Below are positions 1 to 13,094 of a stretch of 64,000 bases of DNA, piece after piece. The DNA comes from Rattus norvegicus (lineage: Eukaryota > Chordata > Mammalia > Rodentia > Muridae): assembly GCF_036323735.1 (NCBI RefSeq), contig NC_086026.1:91136859-91200858 (forward strand). Reading direction: 5' to 3'. The notes beneath the pieces were generated by a model. It made no database searches, was not told where the DNA came from, and worked only from the letters and a program-made list of their open reading frames with translations. How positions within the stretch are numbered: the first letter of the stretch is position 1; every line of letters starts with the position of its first letter. The translations under genes were made by a program, and so were the position numbers.

Positions 1-546
1 AATGGGATCCAGATCAAAGGGATGCTCCAACACCTGACACTATTACTGATGCTGTGGTATGCTCACAGACAGGAGCCTAGCATGGCTGCCATCCGAGAGG
101 TCCAACAAGCAGCTGAAAGACTCAGATGCACATACTTACATCCAGCCACTGGTCAGAAGCTAGGAACCCCTGTGGTCGAATTAGGGAAAAGCTGAAAGAA
201 GATGAGGAGAAGGGTGACCCCATAAGAAGATCAACAGTCTCAACTAACATGGATCCCCAAGATCTCTCAAACACTGAGTCACCAACCAGACAGCATACAC
301 TAGTTGATAAGAGGCTCCCTGACGCATATTCAGCAGAGGACTACCTGGTCTGTGCCTAAACCTTGAGATTCTTGAATCCCCAGGGAGTGGGGAGGTTTGG
401 TGGGTTGGGGGTGGAGGGTAGGGACATCCTTTTGCAGACAGAGAAGGAATAATGGTATGAGGAACTGTTGGAGGACAAGCCAGGAGGGGGATTAAGATGG
501 GACTGTAAAGAAAGATTAAAGATAATTTAAAAAAAATAAATAAAAT
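1..546 (+). mobile_element. Old L1 (Lx-like) 3' UTR, left part outside window
   Basis: The text matches the layout of rodent L1 3' UTRs: a 'gacactattactgatgctgtgg' type block near 38, the 'caggagcctagcatggctg' block near 70, a G-rich stretch near 390-420 and an A-rich tail (about 527-546). Plus-strand orientation is given by the A-tail. It contains no ORF2 sequence. The open frame at 126-359 is incidental to the UTR. The 5' end lies before base 1, so no target-site duplication can be tested. Confidence 0.85.
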
Positions 547-2270
547 GTGTTTGTGACTAAAGATTGAACACTTTGCAGAATAAAATTTATATTATTTTTT
601 ATCAGAACACAACATAAAGTAGAAGAGGTAAAACGTATTTAATATTTACAATGTGGTAGGCTCTTTGTCCCTTAGTCAAATAGTAACCACAATGTACAAA
701 GTAGACACTCATATCTCCATATCTAAGGATATATGAGATTATCATTAATTAATTTCCCTGAGTCCATAATCTTGTCTATAGTGGAAACTTAGTTTACTTT
801 ACATCATGATCTGCCTAAATGAAAGCCAGGTTTCTGCTTCACTACACGAGTGGTGTAAGTTTGTCCATCTTCAAACTCAGTCGCAATGTGGGAAGCTTTG
901 TGCATGGAGTGTATAACTCAAGAAAGTGGATCCTTTCTTAAGCAGTTAGTCTCTAAATTGGCATTTTGGAAATTGATGGAAATTTAGAGGCTGTGGCTTG
1001 ATTGGAGTCTTCTGGTAATTCAAAGTGAAAATAGGTTTCACTCTCAACTCTCAGTCTTTATTTACTGGCTAATAGGTGAAAAGCCCTTCTCTGTCACATG
1101 ACCCACTCTGTATGACACCACAGGCCCCAAGCAATGGCTTCAGTGAGTTTATCTGATGCCTTAAAACTGTGTGTCTGAGTTAGTCACTATAAAATCAAAA
1201 GGCTGTCAGTCCACTCTATCTTACCCATAATTTTGATTATGTAAATTTTAAAAAGACAACTTTATTCTTTGTTTCTTTTGTTATCACGGGAACTAAAGTT
1301 ACTTTTGGAAGAGTTTTATGCTTCATTCTTTCAGAGAATGCACCTTCGCTTGTCCCAGGGTGGTTGTCATTTTTCAAGGCTACGTTTCCATTCAGTTATG
1401 TGACTCTCTGGAGAAAGAATTGGCTGAGTGGAGGTACTTCATGAGATCATGTGCTCGACAACTGGATACACTCTTTAGGATTTAAGGATGGAATCACACT
1501 CCAGAGACCCAAGTAAGATTCTCTAGTACACTAAGACCTACCTTCTGGTGAAAGGATAGGCTAGTTGTTCAGTAAGCTTATGTAAAATACAATTTAAAGT
1601 ATTGTCTTAATAGAAAGTGAAATTTTTATGCTGACAAAGACTTTAGAATTGAAATGACAGGTTATTTTCATAATGAAATTTCTCAAGAGGTATTAAGTGT
1701 TCAAGAACTATGAACAAGTATATGTGTATATAGTGATAACAAGTCCCAAGAAACTCATAAATCTACCATCTTGACAATACATGGGACTTCGGTTAAAACC
1801 TCATTTTCAGAGTAAAGGAAAAACTAGATGTAAGCAACTTCTTCACTCAAAGATGTTTTTAATTGTAGCTTATAGTTTTTATTCATTCCTGGGAAAACAA
1901 TCTTCCGGATATACATGAAGACCTCTGTTTTCTTGTTCCTGATTCCCTCCTTTGGACTCTGACCTTGACAGAATGTGAGACATAACAAGTTTTCAAGTCT
2001 CCTATTTGTGAAGGCACTGTACACAAATGTAAGAGAAATAAGTTTGAAGTTTGCTTTGCAACTTGAAGTTGGCTATGTGAGTAAGGAAACCTGTTCTGTA
2101 TCATGTGTATGGTTTATTTTCTAGGATTCAATTGGAATTCTTAATCTTTCTGATTATAGAGATTGTGGGTCAGTACCCTTGAACTTGATTTGTGGACTGC
2201 TCCTTTGTATTGCAATCATCTTCTTAAGTATATTAATCAACAAATTATATTTCTTGAAAGCTAGTCTTTT
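547..2270. other. Unassigned AT-rich intergenic sequence
   Basis: No gene or recognisable repeat. Short open frames on the minus strand near 1824-2104 overlap each other in different frames and show no family resemblance. Confidence 0.5.
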
Positions 2271-3190
<920 letters not shown>

Positions 3191-4049
3191 CCAGTAATAT
3201 TTAATTCTTGCTCTAGAAACATATCTGCTTTCCATAAACAAATTACTGCAGTGTTACCTGCATTAATACATGCACAAGCATTATTCATGGAGAAAATATT
3301 AAATATATATAAAGCAAATAAATAGAAGAAAATTATTGAATTAATATATAGTAGGCTACAATAAATAAATCTTGCCAGTAAACCAATCAATGAAAATAAC
3401 CTAAGTGTCATAAAAATTATAATTTACAATGACTGTCTAGACATTTATCTTTTAGAAAAACTTATATTTATAAATTCTTAGCTTTTCTGGTTTAAATTTT
3501 CTGAAACAATTCAGCAATATATAAGAAAAAAATAGTAATCTTTCACCGTCTAAGCCCCTAATGTTATTTGACAGATTGAGATTTGGTATTTGGATACAAA
3601 ATGATTATTTTAAAACATAGTTTAGATAACTGTTTACTTAATCCTTCTATGAGGTTTTAACATTTAAATTTATATCACATAACTTTTAAGTCCTCATTAA
3701 ATGTGGGCATAGGTGCATTTATTCATTTGTCCTTTCTTACTGTTTTAAAGAAACTGCTGAATGAGGGCTTCCACTGCCCTTCCACTCTCTCTCCATTTAC
3801 TTTCTCCCCATTTACTTCCCTCTACCACTTAGCTCCTGTTTATTCTTCAATTCTCGGAAATACATCCTTCTCTTTAGAGATCTTAGACTCTTTACTCTCT
3901 GTCCATAATGTCCTTCCTTACAGCCTGTACATAGCTTAATTATGCTCTTCAAAGGCATTTTCTACCACCACCTCATAGGAAAGGTTCTCCCTGAACAGAT
4001 GCACATCTACATGTAACCATCCATCTCCTTGCTCTTATTCCATTCAGTT
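3191..4049. other. AT-rich sequence; possible old L2-like end
   Basis: No gene. The stretch 3700-3935 is pyrimidine-rich. Around 3945-4050 the run of 'cattttctaccaccacctc' and 'ggttctccctgaaca' loosely recalls the 3' part of the ancient LINE L2. The match is too weak to claim. Confidence 0.35.
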
Positions 4050-4172
4050 GGGTGAGATGGTCTTACTCTGTGAATCAGACTGGCTATAAAGTCACTGTGC
4101 AAACAATGGTAGTCTTAAACTCACAATCCTTATCCCTTAGCCTCTGGAATGCTGGGATGTACCACAACATCC
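4050..4172 (-). mobile_element. Diverged B1-related SINE
   Basis: Read on the minus strand it follows the B1 (7SL-derived) order: the 'tgctgggat' block near 4150, a degenerate middle, then a decayed 'gagacagggt' type end near 4052-4060. Many substitutions suggest an old B1 or proto-B1 copy. No A-tail or flanking duplication survives. Confidence 0.6.
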
Positions 4173-5694
4173 CATTACATTTTATCTGTTGATATTGTGT
4201 GGTTTAGCATGCTGTCTAGACATAACTCCATATTCACAGGTTCACAGTCATTGGTTGAACACACTGTTGTTAGAAACATTTGAAAATAAATCATTTTTAT
4301 ACTGAACAGACACAGAATCTTCATGGTGTCATAGTGTAAATAATATAGTGTAAGAGCTATTTGACAACACTGCATTATATTAAGATTAATAAGTATATTG
4401 CAGATAATTCAAAGCATATAGGAATTTGTGAATAAATTATATTCAAATATTATAGTTTATAAAGAATTTATGTGATATTCTCTATATGATGTGACTACTT
4501 GCATATTTCAGCAGTCAGGGATAAGAGAGACAATTCCTGAAACTAGTCCTTTAAAGTTTTCAAAAACTGAACTTACCTGTGATATATCCTTATTTTCTTT
4601 TTGTCTGTTTTGTCTTTTTCTTGTATATATGCACACGTGTGCTGTTCTCATTCACAAACACACACACACACATACAAACTCATACATTTTCCACTGATCA
4701 AAAATATATGACAATATGATATTCATTTTGGAGGTCATTACCAATCAAATTATGTAACTTAGTATATAATATGTAATATTTTTCTTGAATAAATAATATA
4801 ATTTTTTGGTTCTAAGTAATTTTTGGTAGAGATACCTTCTGCTCTAATAATAAAATAAATTTTATTTTGTTGTAAAATCAACTTCTTAACATAAAAGTGA
4901 AATTTATATAACCACCTCACAGGTGTCTTGGTTAAGTTCATTCCCAACTGGCTTGCATTAATTAATGCCTAAGAGTTCAATGTGAATTTTTGAATGTGTT
5001 TGTAAGAATGATTACATAATGTAAAATAGATCACGTGGTCTCTGAGGCAATTATTGTATTAAGTACCTGATGGAGTCACAATTTGATGTCACTATAAGGG
5101 TGACAGGTAGGATGTTGGGCAGCTGAAGGAAGTAAGTCATTGGAATATGACCCTGAGAACTAAAATTTGCCCTGAACTCTTCCACTCTTCCCCTCCTCTG
5201 CTTTTTTATGCTAAGAATTGAGTACTATCTATTATATCCTTCTGTGTATATGATTTTCTGCTTATGAGTTAGGAACCGAGCAACTGGTTTGCTGGAACTC
5301 CTGGGTCATAATAAATAGCTCCTCCCTTGCTATTTTTCTCAGGGATTTTGTCAAAATGATGAGAAAAGTAATTATGGGCTTGTCAAAGCAACTTTTGGAA
5401 TCTGTGTCTCATTTCATGCACTCTGTTTCACTTGATGTAAAATTGACAAGTGAATCAATTAGTCCTTAATTTTATTTGTGGTGTTTTCAATAAATGGGAT
5501 TTTATATTATAATGTAATTCAAGATTAAACATACAAGATAACCAGTGACCAGTGTTTGACCAGTTTTGACATATGGAAACAAAATTTTTATATGAACTAA
5601 CCTATATAGTGTAATTTAAGACTTTTGACCCAAGAATTTAGAAATGTCTCCAAATAGATTATATTTAATATTATTCAATAAAATTTCATGATTT
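4173..5694. other. Unassigned AT-rich intergenic sequence
   Basis: No gene or named repeat recognised. There is a short CA run near 4659-4672. The stretch ends exactly at the target-site duplication of the next L1. Confidence 0.5.
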
Positions 5695-5723
5695 AAGATT
5701 GTGCTTTTGAATCTACTTGAATA

Positions 5724-6670
5724 GTGAAGGGAGAGGGGAACATGATCTGGTATTGGGTGGGGAAAAGGACTGAATCCCTGAGGGTCAGCAGAAAGAATGA
5801 AAACAAGTGACCTCAGTAGGAAGGAAGTGGGGGAAGATACTCAGAATGCACCAGAGAATTGGGAAGTGAAAGACTCTCGGAACTTAAAGTGGGGGATAGG
5901 AGGTGGCTAGGCAAAGGGCCCTGCAGTGGGGAGAAGGAACTTATTGAATCCACCTCCAGCAGAAAGACAGAGCATCAAGTGAGGGATGGGGTTGCTATCC
6001 CACAGCCAAAGCTCTGACCCATAATTCTTCCTGTATGAAAGAACTGCAGGGATGGAAATGGAGAAGAACCTAAGGAAAAGAAGGTCCAGCAACAGGCCCA
6101 AAGTGGGTTCCAGCTTAAGGGAAGGTCCCAAGACCTGTCACCATTACTGAAGCTATGGGGCATTCACATAAAGGGACATACCGTGACTGCTTTCCACAAG
6201 ACCCAACAAACAGTTGAAAGAGTCAGATGCAGATATGTGCACCCTACCAATGAATAGAAGAAGCTGACCCCTCTGGTTGAATTAGGGAAAAGCTGGAGGA
6301 AGCTGAAGAGAATGGCAACCCTGTAGGAAGACCAGCACTTTCAATTAACCTGGAAACCCTGAGATCTCTCAGACACTGGATCACCAACCAGGCAGCGTAC
6401 ACCAGCTGAGATGAGGCCTCCAAAATGTATATGGCAGAGGACTCCCAGGACTGAGTTCAGTCAGAGTAGTTCCACCTAGTCCTCAGGAGACTGGAAGTTT
6501 AGAGGTGTGGTGGGGTGGGTGAGATGGAGACATCATTGTGGAGACTGAGGAGAGGAGGGGAGGTGTGAGTTTAGGAGGGGAGGTATGGGATGTGGAACCC
6601 TGGGGAGGGGTGGACAGGGAGGAGAATAAAATCTGGAGTGTAAAAGTAAATAAATAAAAAATTAATAAAA
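5724..6670 (+). mobile_element. 5'-truncated old L1 (3' UTR only) with 29-bp TSD
   Basis: An L1 3' UTR on the plus strand: 'ccctgagggtcagcagaaag' type start, the block with 'gaagctgaccc' near 6260, G-rich tract near 6500-6620 and an A-rich tail with AATAAA motifs at 6640-6670. The flanks 5695-5723 and 6671-6699 match over 29 bp with two mismatches, so this is the complete insertion. The element was cut off within the 3' UTR during target-primed reverse transcription, so no coding sequence was ever present. Confidence 0.92.
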
Positions 6671-6699
6671 AAGATTGTGCTTTTGAGTCTTCTTGAATA

Positions 6700-6961
6700 T
6701 ATTTTTAACTAATGCACTACTTCAGAAATATTTATAATCTTTATAGATAAACTTTATTTTGAACTTTATTTATATGAATATTTGACATTATTCTTTTGTA
6801 TTTTAAATTGAGTATGTACAAGTAAAATAGATACACACTAATATAAACTATGTAGACCAAATATATTATATGTATACATATCCATATATTTGCATATGAT
6901 ATATGCTAACAAATACACACACACACAGGTACACACACAGACACACACACGGGCACACACA

Positions 6962-7001
<40 letters not shown>

Positions 7002-7124
7002 GGAGCACATGCACATATACTCTGAAAGCTGTAAATGTGCTTAAGTACTAAGCTATCCCACAGCCTACCTACATAAATAGATTTTTTTTAAAAAACAATC
7101 TTGGGGTCTTATAAATTTGGCAAC
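6700..7124. other. AT-rich spacer with CA microsatellite
   Basis: No gene. AT-rich DNA surrounding a CA array. Confidence 0.6.
6912..6999. repeat. Interrupted (CA)n microsatellite
   Basis: Nearly continuous AC/CA repeats broken by GGT, AG and GGG steps in the first half, then pure from about 6964 to 6999. Confidence 0.97.
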
Positions 7125-7412
7125 CATGTTTACAGATTTTTAACTTTCTTATTTTTATTGGATATTTTATGTATTTACATTTCAGATGTTATCCCCTTTC
7201 CTGGTTCCCCTGTCTCCCATCCCCCATCCTCCTGCTTCTATGAGGATGCTCCCCCTCCCACCCACCCACTCCCACCTCACTATCCTGGCATTCCCCTACA
7301 CTGGGGAATCGCAGGACCAAGGGTTTCTTCACTTATTGATGCCAGACAATGCCATCCATATGGGGCTGGAACCATTAGTCCCTCCATGTGTACTTTTTGG
7401 CTGGTAGTTTTC
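7125..7412 (-). mobile_element. L1 3' UTR fragment
   Basis: Minus-strand L1 3' terminus: 'attggatattttatgtattt' at 7158 on, a C-rich block with 'cccacccacccactcccacc' near 7257, then 'gatgccagacaatgcc' and 'ccattagtccctccatgtg'. It stops abruptly near 7412, before the rest of the UTR. No clear target-site duplication. It lies just upstream of, and is separate from, the twin-primed element. Confidence 0.85.
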
Positions 7413-7501
7413 TGTTAGGACACTAACATATCTTTTGCAGAGGCCATAGTTTACACCCAATCACAAAGAAGCAAAAAGTGAAACTCATAAAACAAACACA
7501 G

Positions 7502-8653
7502 ATCCTCAGATAGGAATATTTCCAATTTTCTGAGAACTTCCAGACTGTTTTCAAGAGAGGTTGTACGACCTGGTAATCGCACCAGCAATGGAGGAGTGTT
7601 TCTCTTTATTCACATCCTTGCTGGCATCTGCTATCACCTGAGTTTCTGATCTTAACTATTCTGATGGAATCTCAAGGTCCTTTTGATCTGTATTCCCTGA
7701 TAACTAAGTATGTTGAAATTTTCTTTTAGTGCTTCTCAGCTATTCAAGATTTCTCAATTGAGAATTCTCTGTTTAGCTCTGTACTCCATTTTTAATAGGG
7801 TTATTTGGTTCTCTGGAATCTAATTTTTTGAGTTCTTTGTATATTTGGATGTTACCCCTCTATTAGATGTAGGGATAGTAAAGATCTTTTTCCCGATCAG
7901 TTGGTTGCCGTTTTGTCCTATTTATATTGTCCTTTGCCTTACAAATGCTTTTCAATTTTGTGAGGTCCCATTTGTCAATTGTTGATCTTAGAGCATGAGT
8001 CATTGGTGTTCTGTTCAGGAAATTTTCCCCTGTGCCAATGTGTTCCAGGTCCTTTCCCACTTTCTTTTCTATTAGATTCATCGACCTTTGTACAAAGAGA
8101 TAATAATGGATCAGTTTGCATTCTTTTACATGCAGACCACCAGTTGAACAAGCACCATTTGTTTAAAATGCTATCTTTTCTTCACTGGATGCTTTTGACT
8201 CCTTTGTCAAAGATACATTTACCATAGGTGTGTGGACTCATTTCTGGGTCTTCAATTCTATTCCACTGATCTACGTGCCTGTCTCTGAACCAATGCCATG
8301 AGGTATTATTTTTATCACTATTGCTCTGTAGTATAGCTTGAGGTCAGGGATGGTTATTCCCCCAGAAGTTCTTTTATTGTTGAGAATTGTTTTTGACATT
8401 TTGGGATTTTTGTTATTGCAGATGAATTTGAGAATTTCTCTTTCTATCTCCGTGAAGAACTGAGTTGGAAATTTTGATGAGGATTGCATTGAATCTATAG
8501 ATTGCTTTGAGTAAGATGGACATTTTTACTATGTTAATCCTGTCAATCTATGATCATGGAAGATCTTTCCATCTTCTGAGTTCATCTTCATTTTCTTTCT
8601 TCAGAGACTTTTAGTTCTTGTCATACAGATCTTTCACTTGCATGGTTAGAATT
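7502..8653 (-). pseudogene. Inverted L1 ORF2 fragment (post-RT region)
   Basis: Minus-strand decayed L1 ORF2. Short frames at 7863-8081 and 8271-8489 carry family-typical text such as 'THALRSTIDKWDLTKLKSIC' and 'NNKRTSGGITIPDLK', from the region after the RT catalytic core. Frames are broken by many indels, so no product is possible. ORF2 encodes the endonuclease/reverse transcriptase that mobilises L1; only its C-terminal half is represented. The orientation, opposite to the adjoining 3' half, is due to twin priming. Confidence 0.85.
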
Positions 8654-8949
8654 GGACATATATCCATTAGGTGTTCCAACATATAACAAGGATACATGCT
8701 CCACTATGTTCCTAGCAGCCTTATTTATAAAATCCATAAGCTGGAAACAACAAAGATATACCTCAATAGAGGAATGGACACAGAAAAATGTGTTACATTT
8801 ACACAATGGAATACTACTCAGGTATTAAAAACAATGAGTTTATGAAATTCACAGGCAAATGTATGCAACTTCAAAATATCATTCTGAGTGAGGTAACCCA
8901 GTCAGAAAAAGGCACACATGGTATGCACTCACTAATAAGGGAATTTTAA
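8654..8949 (+). pseudogene. L1 ORF2 C-terminal end (forward part)
   Basis: Plus-strand remnant of the last ~100 codons of ORF2: the 'caaggatacatgctccacta' block, then the stretch equivalent to 'MWYIYTMEYYSAIK' and the terminal 'MHSL' block. A TAA stop at 8947-8949 lies close to the usual ORF2 end. Frameshifted and inactive. It continues directly into the 3' UTR (8950-10051). Confidence 0.85.
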
Positions 8950-10064
8950 TGAAAAAGAAGTTCAGAATACCCATGATACAACTCACAGATTATATGAAAT
9001 CCAAGAAGAAAGCCCACACCAAAGTGTGAATGCTGCAGTCATACTCAGAATGGGGAAGAAAATAATCTCAGAAAGTAGAGGGAATGAAGGATCTGGGAGG
9101 GAGAGAAAAGGGGAGGGGAAAGAAGTATGCTAGTTCAGATATAGGAGGAGATGGGGGAGAAGTAGAGAGGGTCAGGATTTTGAAAGAAGTTGTGTAGCAG
9201 TGGAAGAGGGGAACTGGGGGTAACCACTAGAAATTAACATATGCCAGGGATCCGAGAGGACATTATCCAAAATACCTATTAAGGGGAAGATTGAACGTAT
9301 GGAGAACATATCCAGTGAATAGACAAAGCTCTTGGTTTAAGGGATGGGGCCACTAACATACCTCAAAAATATTAATCCAGAATTCTTCCTATCAAAAGGA
9401 AATGTAAGGACAAAGAGTAGAACAGATCTGAAGGAAAGACCATCCAGAGACTGTGCCACCTAGGAATCCATCCCATCAGTAGACACGAAACCCAGAAACT
9501 ATTGCTAATGCCAAGAAGCCCATCCTGATAGGAGCCTGGTCTATCTCTTTCCTAAGAGGCTATGCCATATCCTGACCAATACAGATACAGATGCAGGCAG
9601 CCAAATACCAGACTGAGTGTGGGGACCACAATGGAGAAGTTAGGGCAAGGACTGAAGGCAATGAAGGGGTTTTCAACCCCATAGGAAAATCAGCAGTATC
9701 AACCAACCACATCCCCCAAAGCTCTGGTTATGATCGAGTCCCAGCATTGATACACTGTAGTACAGGAGACTAAACTACCAACTAAAGAGTACACAGGGAG
9801 CATCCATCGCTCCAGATATATACATATCAGAGAATGGCCTTATCTGGCATCAACAGGAAGAGACCCCCTTGGTCCTATGGAGGCTTAATGATCCAGGATA
9901 GGGTAATGTTAGGACGCTGAGCTGGGAGTAGGTGGGCAGGTTGGGGAGCACCCTCATAGACACAGGGAAGAAGGAGGTGTGATAAGGGGTTTTTGAGGGA
10001 AAACTGGAAAGGGGGATAACATTTGAAATGTACATAAATAAAATAACATAAAAAACAGACACAG

Positions 10065-12360
10065 GAACAGACTGTAACACAGAACATTTGAGGAAACACA
10101 CCTAATCACCAGTGCAAATAATTGGAATAAAGTTATCACTATTATGTCACTAATTCTAGTTGTTCTCAAAGTCCTCTCTGGGTTGGTAATACCTCAGTAA
10201 TTGTTTGAGTAACAGAGGAAATTACTAACTCTAATACCTGTAAAATAAGCATCCCAAAGGGAGGGGAAAAGATTATAAAGGAAAACACATTACACTAAAT
10301 AATAGAAGAGCGGACTCCCGTGGTTAGAACACAGAGAATTAGAGTACTCAGACATACTCGCAGATGTGAACATGTATCAGAACACAGATCTGGGGAGCCA
10401 GGAAAGGGAACTATGAATGAGGCAATTTAAGTTCAGTTTAATCTCAAGTAGCATCCATACTTAGGATAATGTTCAGTTTTATCAGGATAATACTCATTAA
10501 ATATGTATTGTAATTTTTTGCTGTAATCTGATATTCTTTAATAGTTGTAAGTCTCTGCTCTATTGATAATGTAGTGATGACTTTTACAGAAATAATTTAT
10601 TTCAAATTACCCAGTCACCTTAACCACTAGTATTAGCACACTGATTCATGTCATAATTGTAAAACTCATTTAAATTTGTTCCTTGTCTCAAACATCTTCT
10701 TGTTTTATTATTTTCTATCTGGGTTAATAAATTAAATCTTTATATTAAAATTAATAGATTCAATGACAAACGTGTCCCTATATTTTCATAGAATTTCTCT
10801 AATATAATGGAAATAAGCTGAAAGTAATTGATTTTGATGGAATAAGCAGAATTTCTGAAGGTCACTTTTGTTTTATGGAGTCATAACTTTTAACCAAAGG
10901 TCAACTTTTCACATACATTATTCTTTGTGGTGCGATTGACAGAATGTTGTTTAAAGAATTCAGTTGTGGAGGAGCATATGACATAATATTGTCACAGGAA
11001 CAAAATGCCATTAAAACATAAAGGGCCTCCCTCTGGTTGCTTACAATTCTCCTTTCCATGGAATTCTTATGGTATAATGATGTTTTACCTACCAATCCCC
11101 TTTTTTACAAAATGTAAATAACCTATCAGGGTAATATATTAAGTCTTGAATGTGTCATTACTTAATGTGAGATAATCAAGCTAGTCAAATTGTATGTTCC
11201 TATCACTGTTGCAAATGAGAACTTCTTGGTAGAAGCTGGTGGAAAGCTTGTCCGGTTTGAATGATACTAACATGCTTGCACAGACATGAATTTTGATTAC
11301 TTCAAATAAGACATTCCTTCTCCAGTTTCCCAATGGTCTTGTGTTATACATGAAGGCTCAAAACATCTATTCATGTGAGCTTTAGCATTTCAGATTGAGG
11401 AGACTCGAAAGTCAAAATGTTGATGACATGAGATGAGACATCCATCTGAGTAGTGAATGTGAGTTGCTGCAGAACACAGATAATGATGAGTGTCTTTAAG
11501 CTAGAGGCTGTTTCATAATCTCGCCCTGGGCAGAGGTCCCACTTACCTAAGGCTGTATGGTCATTGTCTCTTCTGATTTTTAGTTTTGTGCAAATCATGC
11601 CTATAGTTACATTTAGATTTCTGCTGGCATCTTCACATTCCTCTCTCACGCTTGCCTCTCATCTTTTGCTCTTGGTTTATGGTTGAGTCCAGCCTTAATA
11701 CTTTGTAATATAGGAGACTAATCTTGGTCAGAACAGATGTTCCATGGTTTTTTTTTTTTGATTTAAAGATAATTTAATCAACAAAAGTTTCAAAATAATG
11801 GCTGTAACATGTAGTGTACTACATCTTTTACCAATGTTAATGATTTATAAAGAATGCTTCCTATTTGCTTTAACTATAATATTTCTTTGAATTGTATAGG
11901 AAACCATTGGAAATTCATAAAGAATAAAAATATATGGCCTGACTAATGCTAGTGCATTCACTGAATTGTGGTGAATAAGAAAATAAGAGAAGCCAGAAGA
12001 CTAGTAGAGAATTACAATTGTTCAAATGAGAGTTAATAGATAATTTGAGTTCTGATAGTGAAAATAATATAAGAAATTGTATCAGGGATATATATTTAAG
12101 ACAGCACCAATAATTACTGTTAATAAGTCCTGTCGAATATTTAGCAACAATACTGTCAAATATTTAGCAACAGTGATTGGCTTACTCAACATTTATTTTA
12201 TAGTATTATGTTATTGAGACATAAAATTTAATTAGATTTAATTAATTATTACACAGTAGTGTGACATTACAGTATTTTAATCGCAATTGTAAACTGACAT
12301 TAACCTAATCATTCTAAAATTTTCCTATAGCTAATATTCATTCAAGACAAGTACTCCATT
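10065..12360. other. Unassigned AT-rich intergenic sequence
   Basis: No gene recognised. An open frame on the minus strand at 11371-11649 (92 codons) has no recognisable motif and no splice or family context. A possible ancient repeat lies near 11885-12060. Confidence 0.5.
11885..12060 (+). repeat. Possible ancient mammalian interspersed repeat
   Basis: The order 'ggaaaccattggaa', 'tggcctgac', 'agaattacaattgttca' resembles a widespread old mammalian repeat whose consensus has 'aggaagccattggagg' followed by a 'caataatccaggtgag' block. I cannot name the family with certainty. Confidence 0.35.
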
Positions 12361-12451
12361 GATTATTTTTTTTATATTTTTTTTTATTAACTTGAGTATT
12401 TCTTATATACATTTCGAGTGTTATTCCCTTTCCCGGTTTCCGGGCAAACAT

Positions 12452-12520
12452 CCCCCTCCCCCCTCCCCTTCCTTATGGGTGTTCCCCTCCCAACCCTCCC
12501 CCCATTGCCGCCCTCCCCCC
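12452..12520 (-). repeat. L1 3' UTR G-rich polypurine tract
   Basis: On the minus strand this is a run of G3-G6 blocks separated by A, C or short spacers, the polypurine:polypyrimidine tract typical of rat L1 3' UTRs. Such tracts can adopt G-quadruplex or triplex structures; that is inferred here from the G-run pattern alone. Confidence 0.75.
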
Positions 12521-13094
12521 ATAGACTAGTTCACTGGGGGTTCAGTCTTAGCAGGACCCAGGGCTTCCCCTTCCACTGGTGCTCTTACTAGGATATTCAT
12601 TGCTACCTATGGGGTCAGAGTCCAGGGTCAGTCCATGTATAGTCTTTAGGTAGTGGCTTAGTCCCTGGAAGCTCTGGTTGCTTGGCATTGTTGTACTTTT
12701 GGGGTCTCGAGCCCCTTCAAGCTCTTCCAGTTCTTTCTCTGATTCCTTCAACCGGGGTCCTATTCTCAGTTCAGTGGTTTGCTGCTGGCATTCGCCTCTG
12801 TATTTGCTGTATTCTGGCTGTGTCTCTCAGGAGCGATCTACATCCGGCTCCTGTCGGTCTGCACTTCTTTGCTTCATCCATCTTGTCTAATTGGGTGGCT
12901 GTATATGTATGGGCCACATGTGGGGCAGGCTCTGAATGGGTGTTCCTTCAGTCTCTGTTTTAATCTTTGTCTCTCCCTTCCCTGCCAAGGGTATTCTTTT
13001 TCCTCATTTAAAGAAGGAGTGAAGCATTCACATTTTGATCATCCGTCTTGAGTTTCGTTTGTTCTAGGGATCTAGGGTAATTCAAGCATTTGGG

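Larger units (their letters stand above)
7502..10051 (+). mobile_element. L1 with 5' inversion (twin-priming structure)
   Basis: Two halves of one L1 are joined head to head. 7502-8653 is ORF2 sequence on the minus strand; 8654-10051 is the end of ORF2 plus 3' UTR on the plus strand, ending in an A-rich tail. The inverted part ends in L1 coordinates about 15-20 nt before the point where the forward part begins, as expected from twin-primed reverse transcription with a small junction loss. A 13-bp flank (7489-7501) recurs after the tail (10052-10064) with one mismatch. The element is diverged, so the event is old. Confidence 0.85.

Noticed and set aside
7201..7330. Proline-rich frames near 7101-7418
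   Set aside because: They translate the C-rich strand of an L1 3' UTR.
12548..12751. A ~67-codon frame (KESEKELEELEGARD) recurring in young L1 3' UTRs (also 62393-62596; related text at 18430-18550)
   Set aside because: The frame is shared because the copies are young and identical by descent. In the 18.4-kb copy it is cut by a small deletion, and L1 3' UTRs are not known to encode a protein.
12678..13051. Overlapping frames such as FSDSFNRGPILSSVVCC, repeated at 18137-18498 and 62523-62896
   Set aside because: These are antisense shadows of the L1 3' UTR, seen in several phases at each copy.
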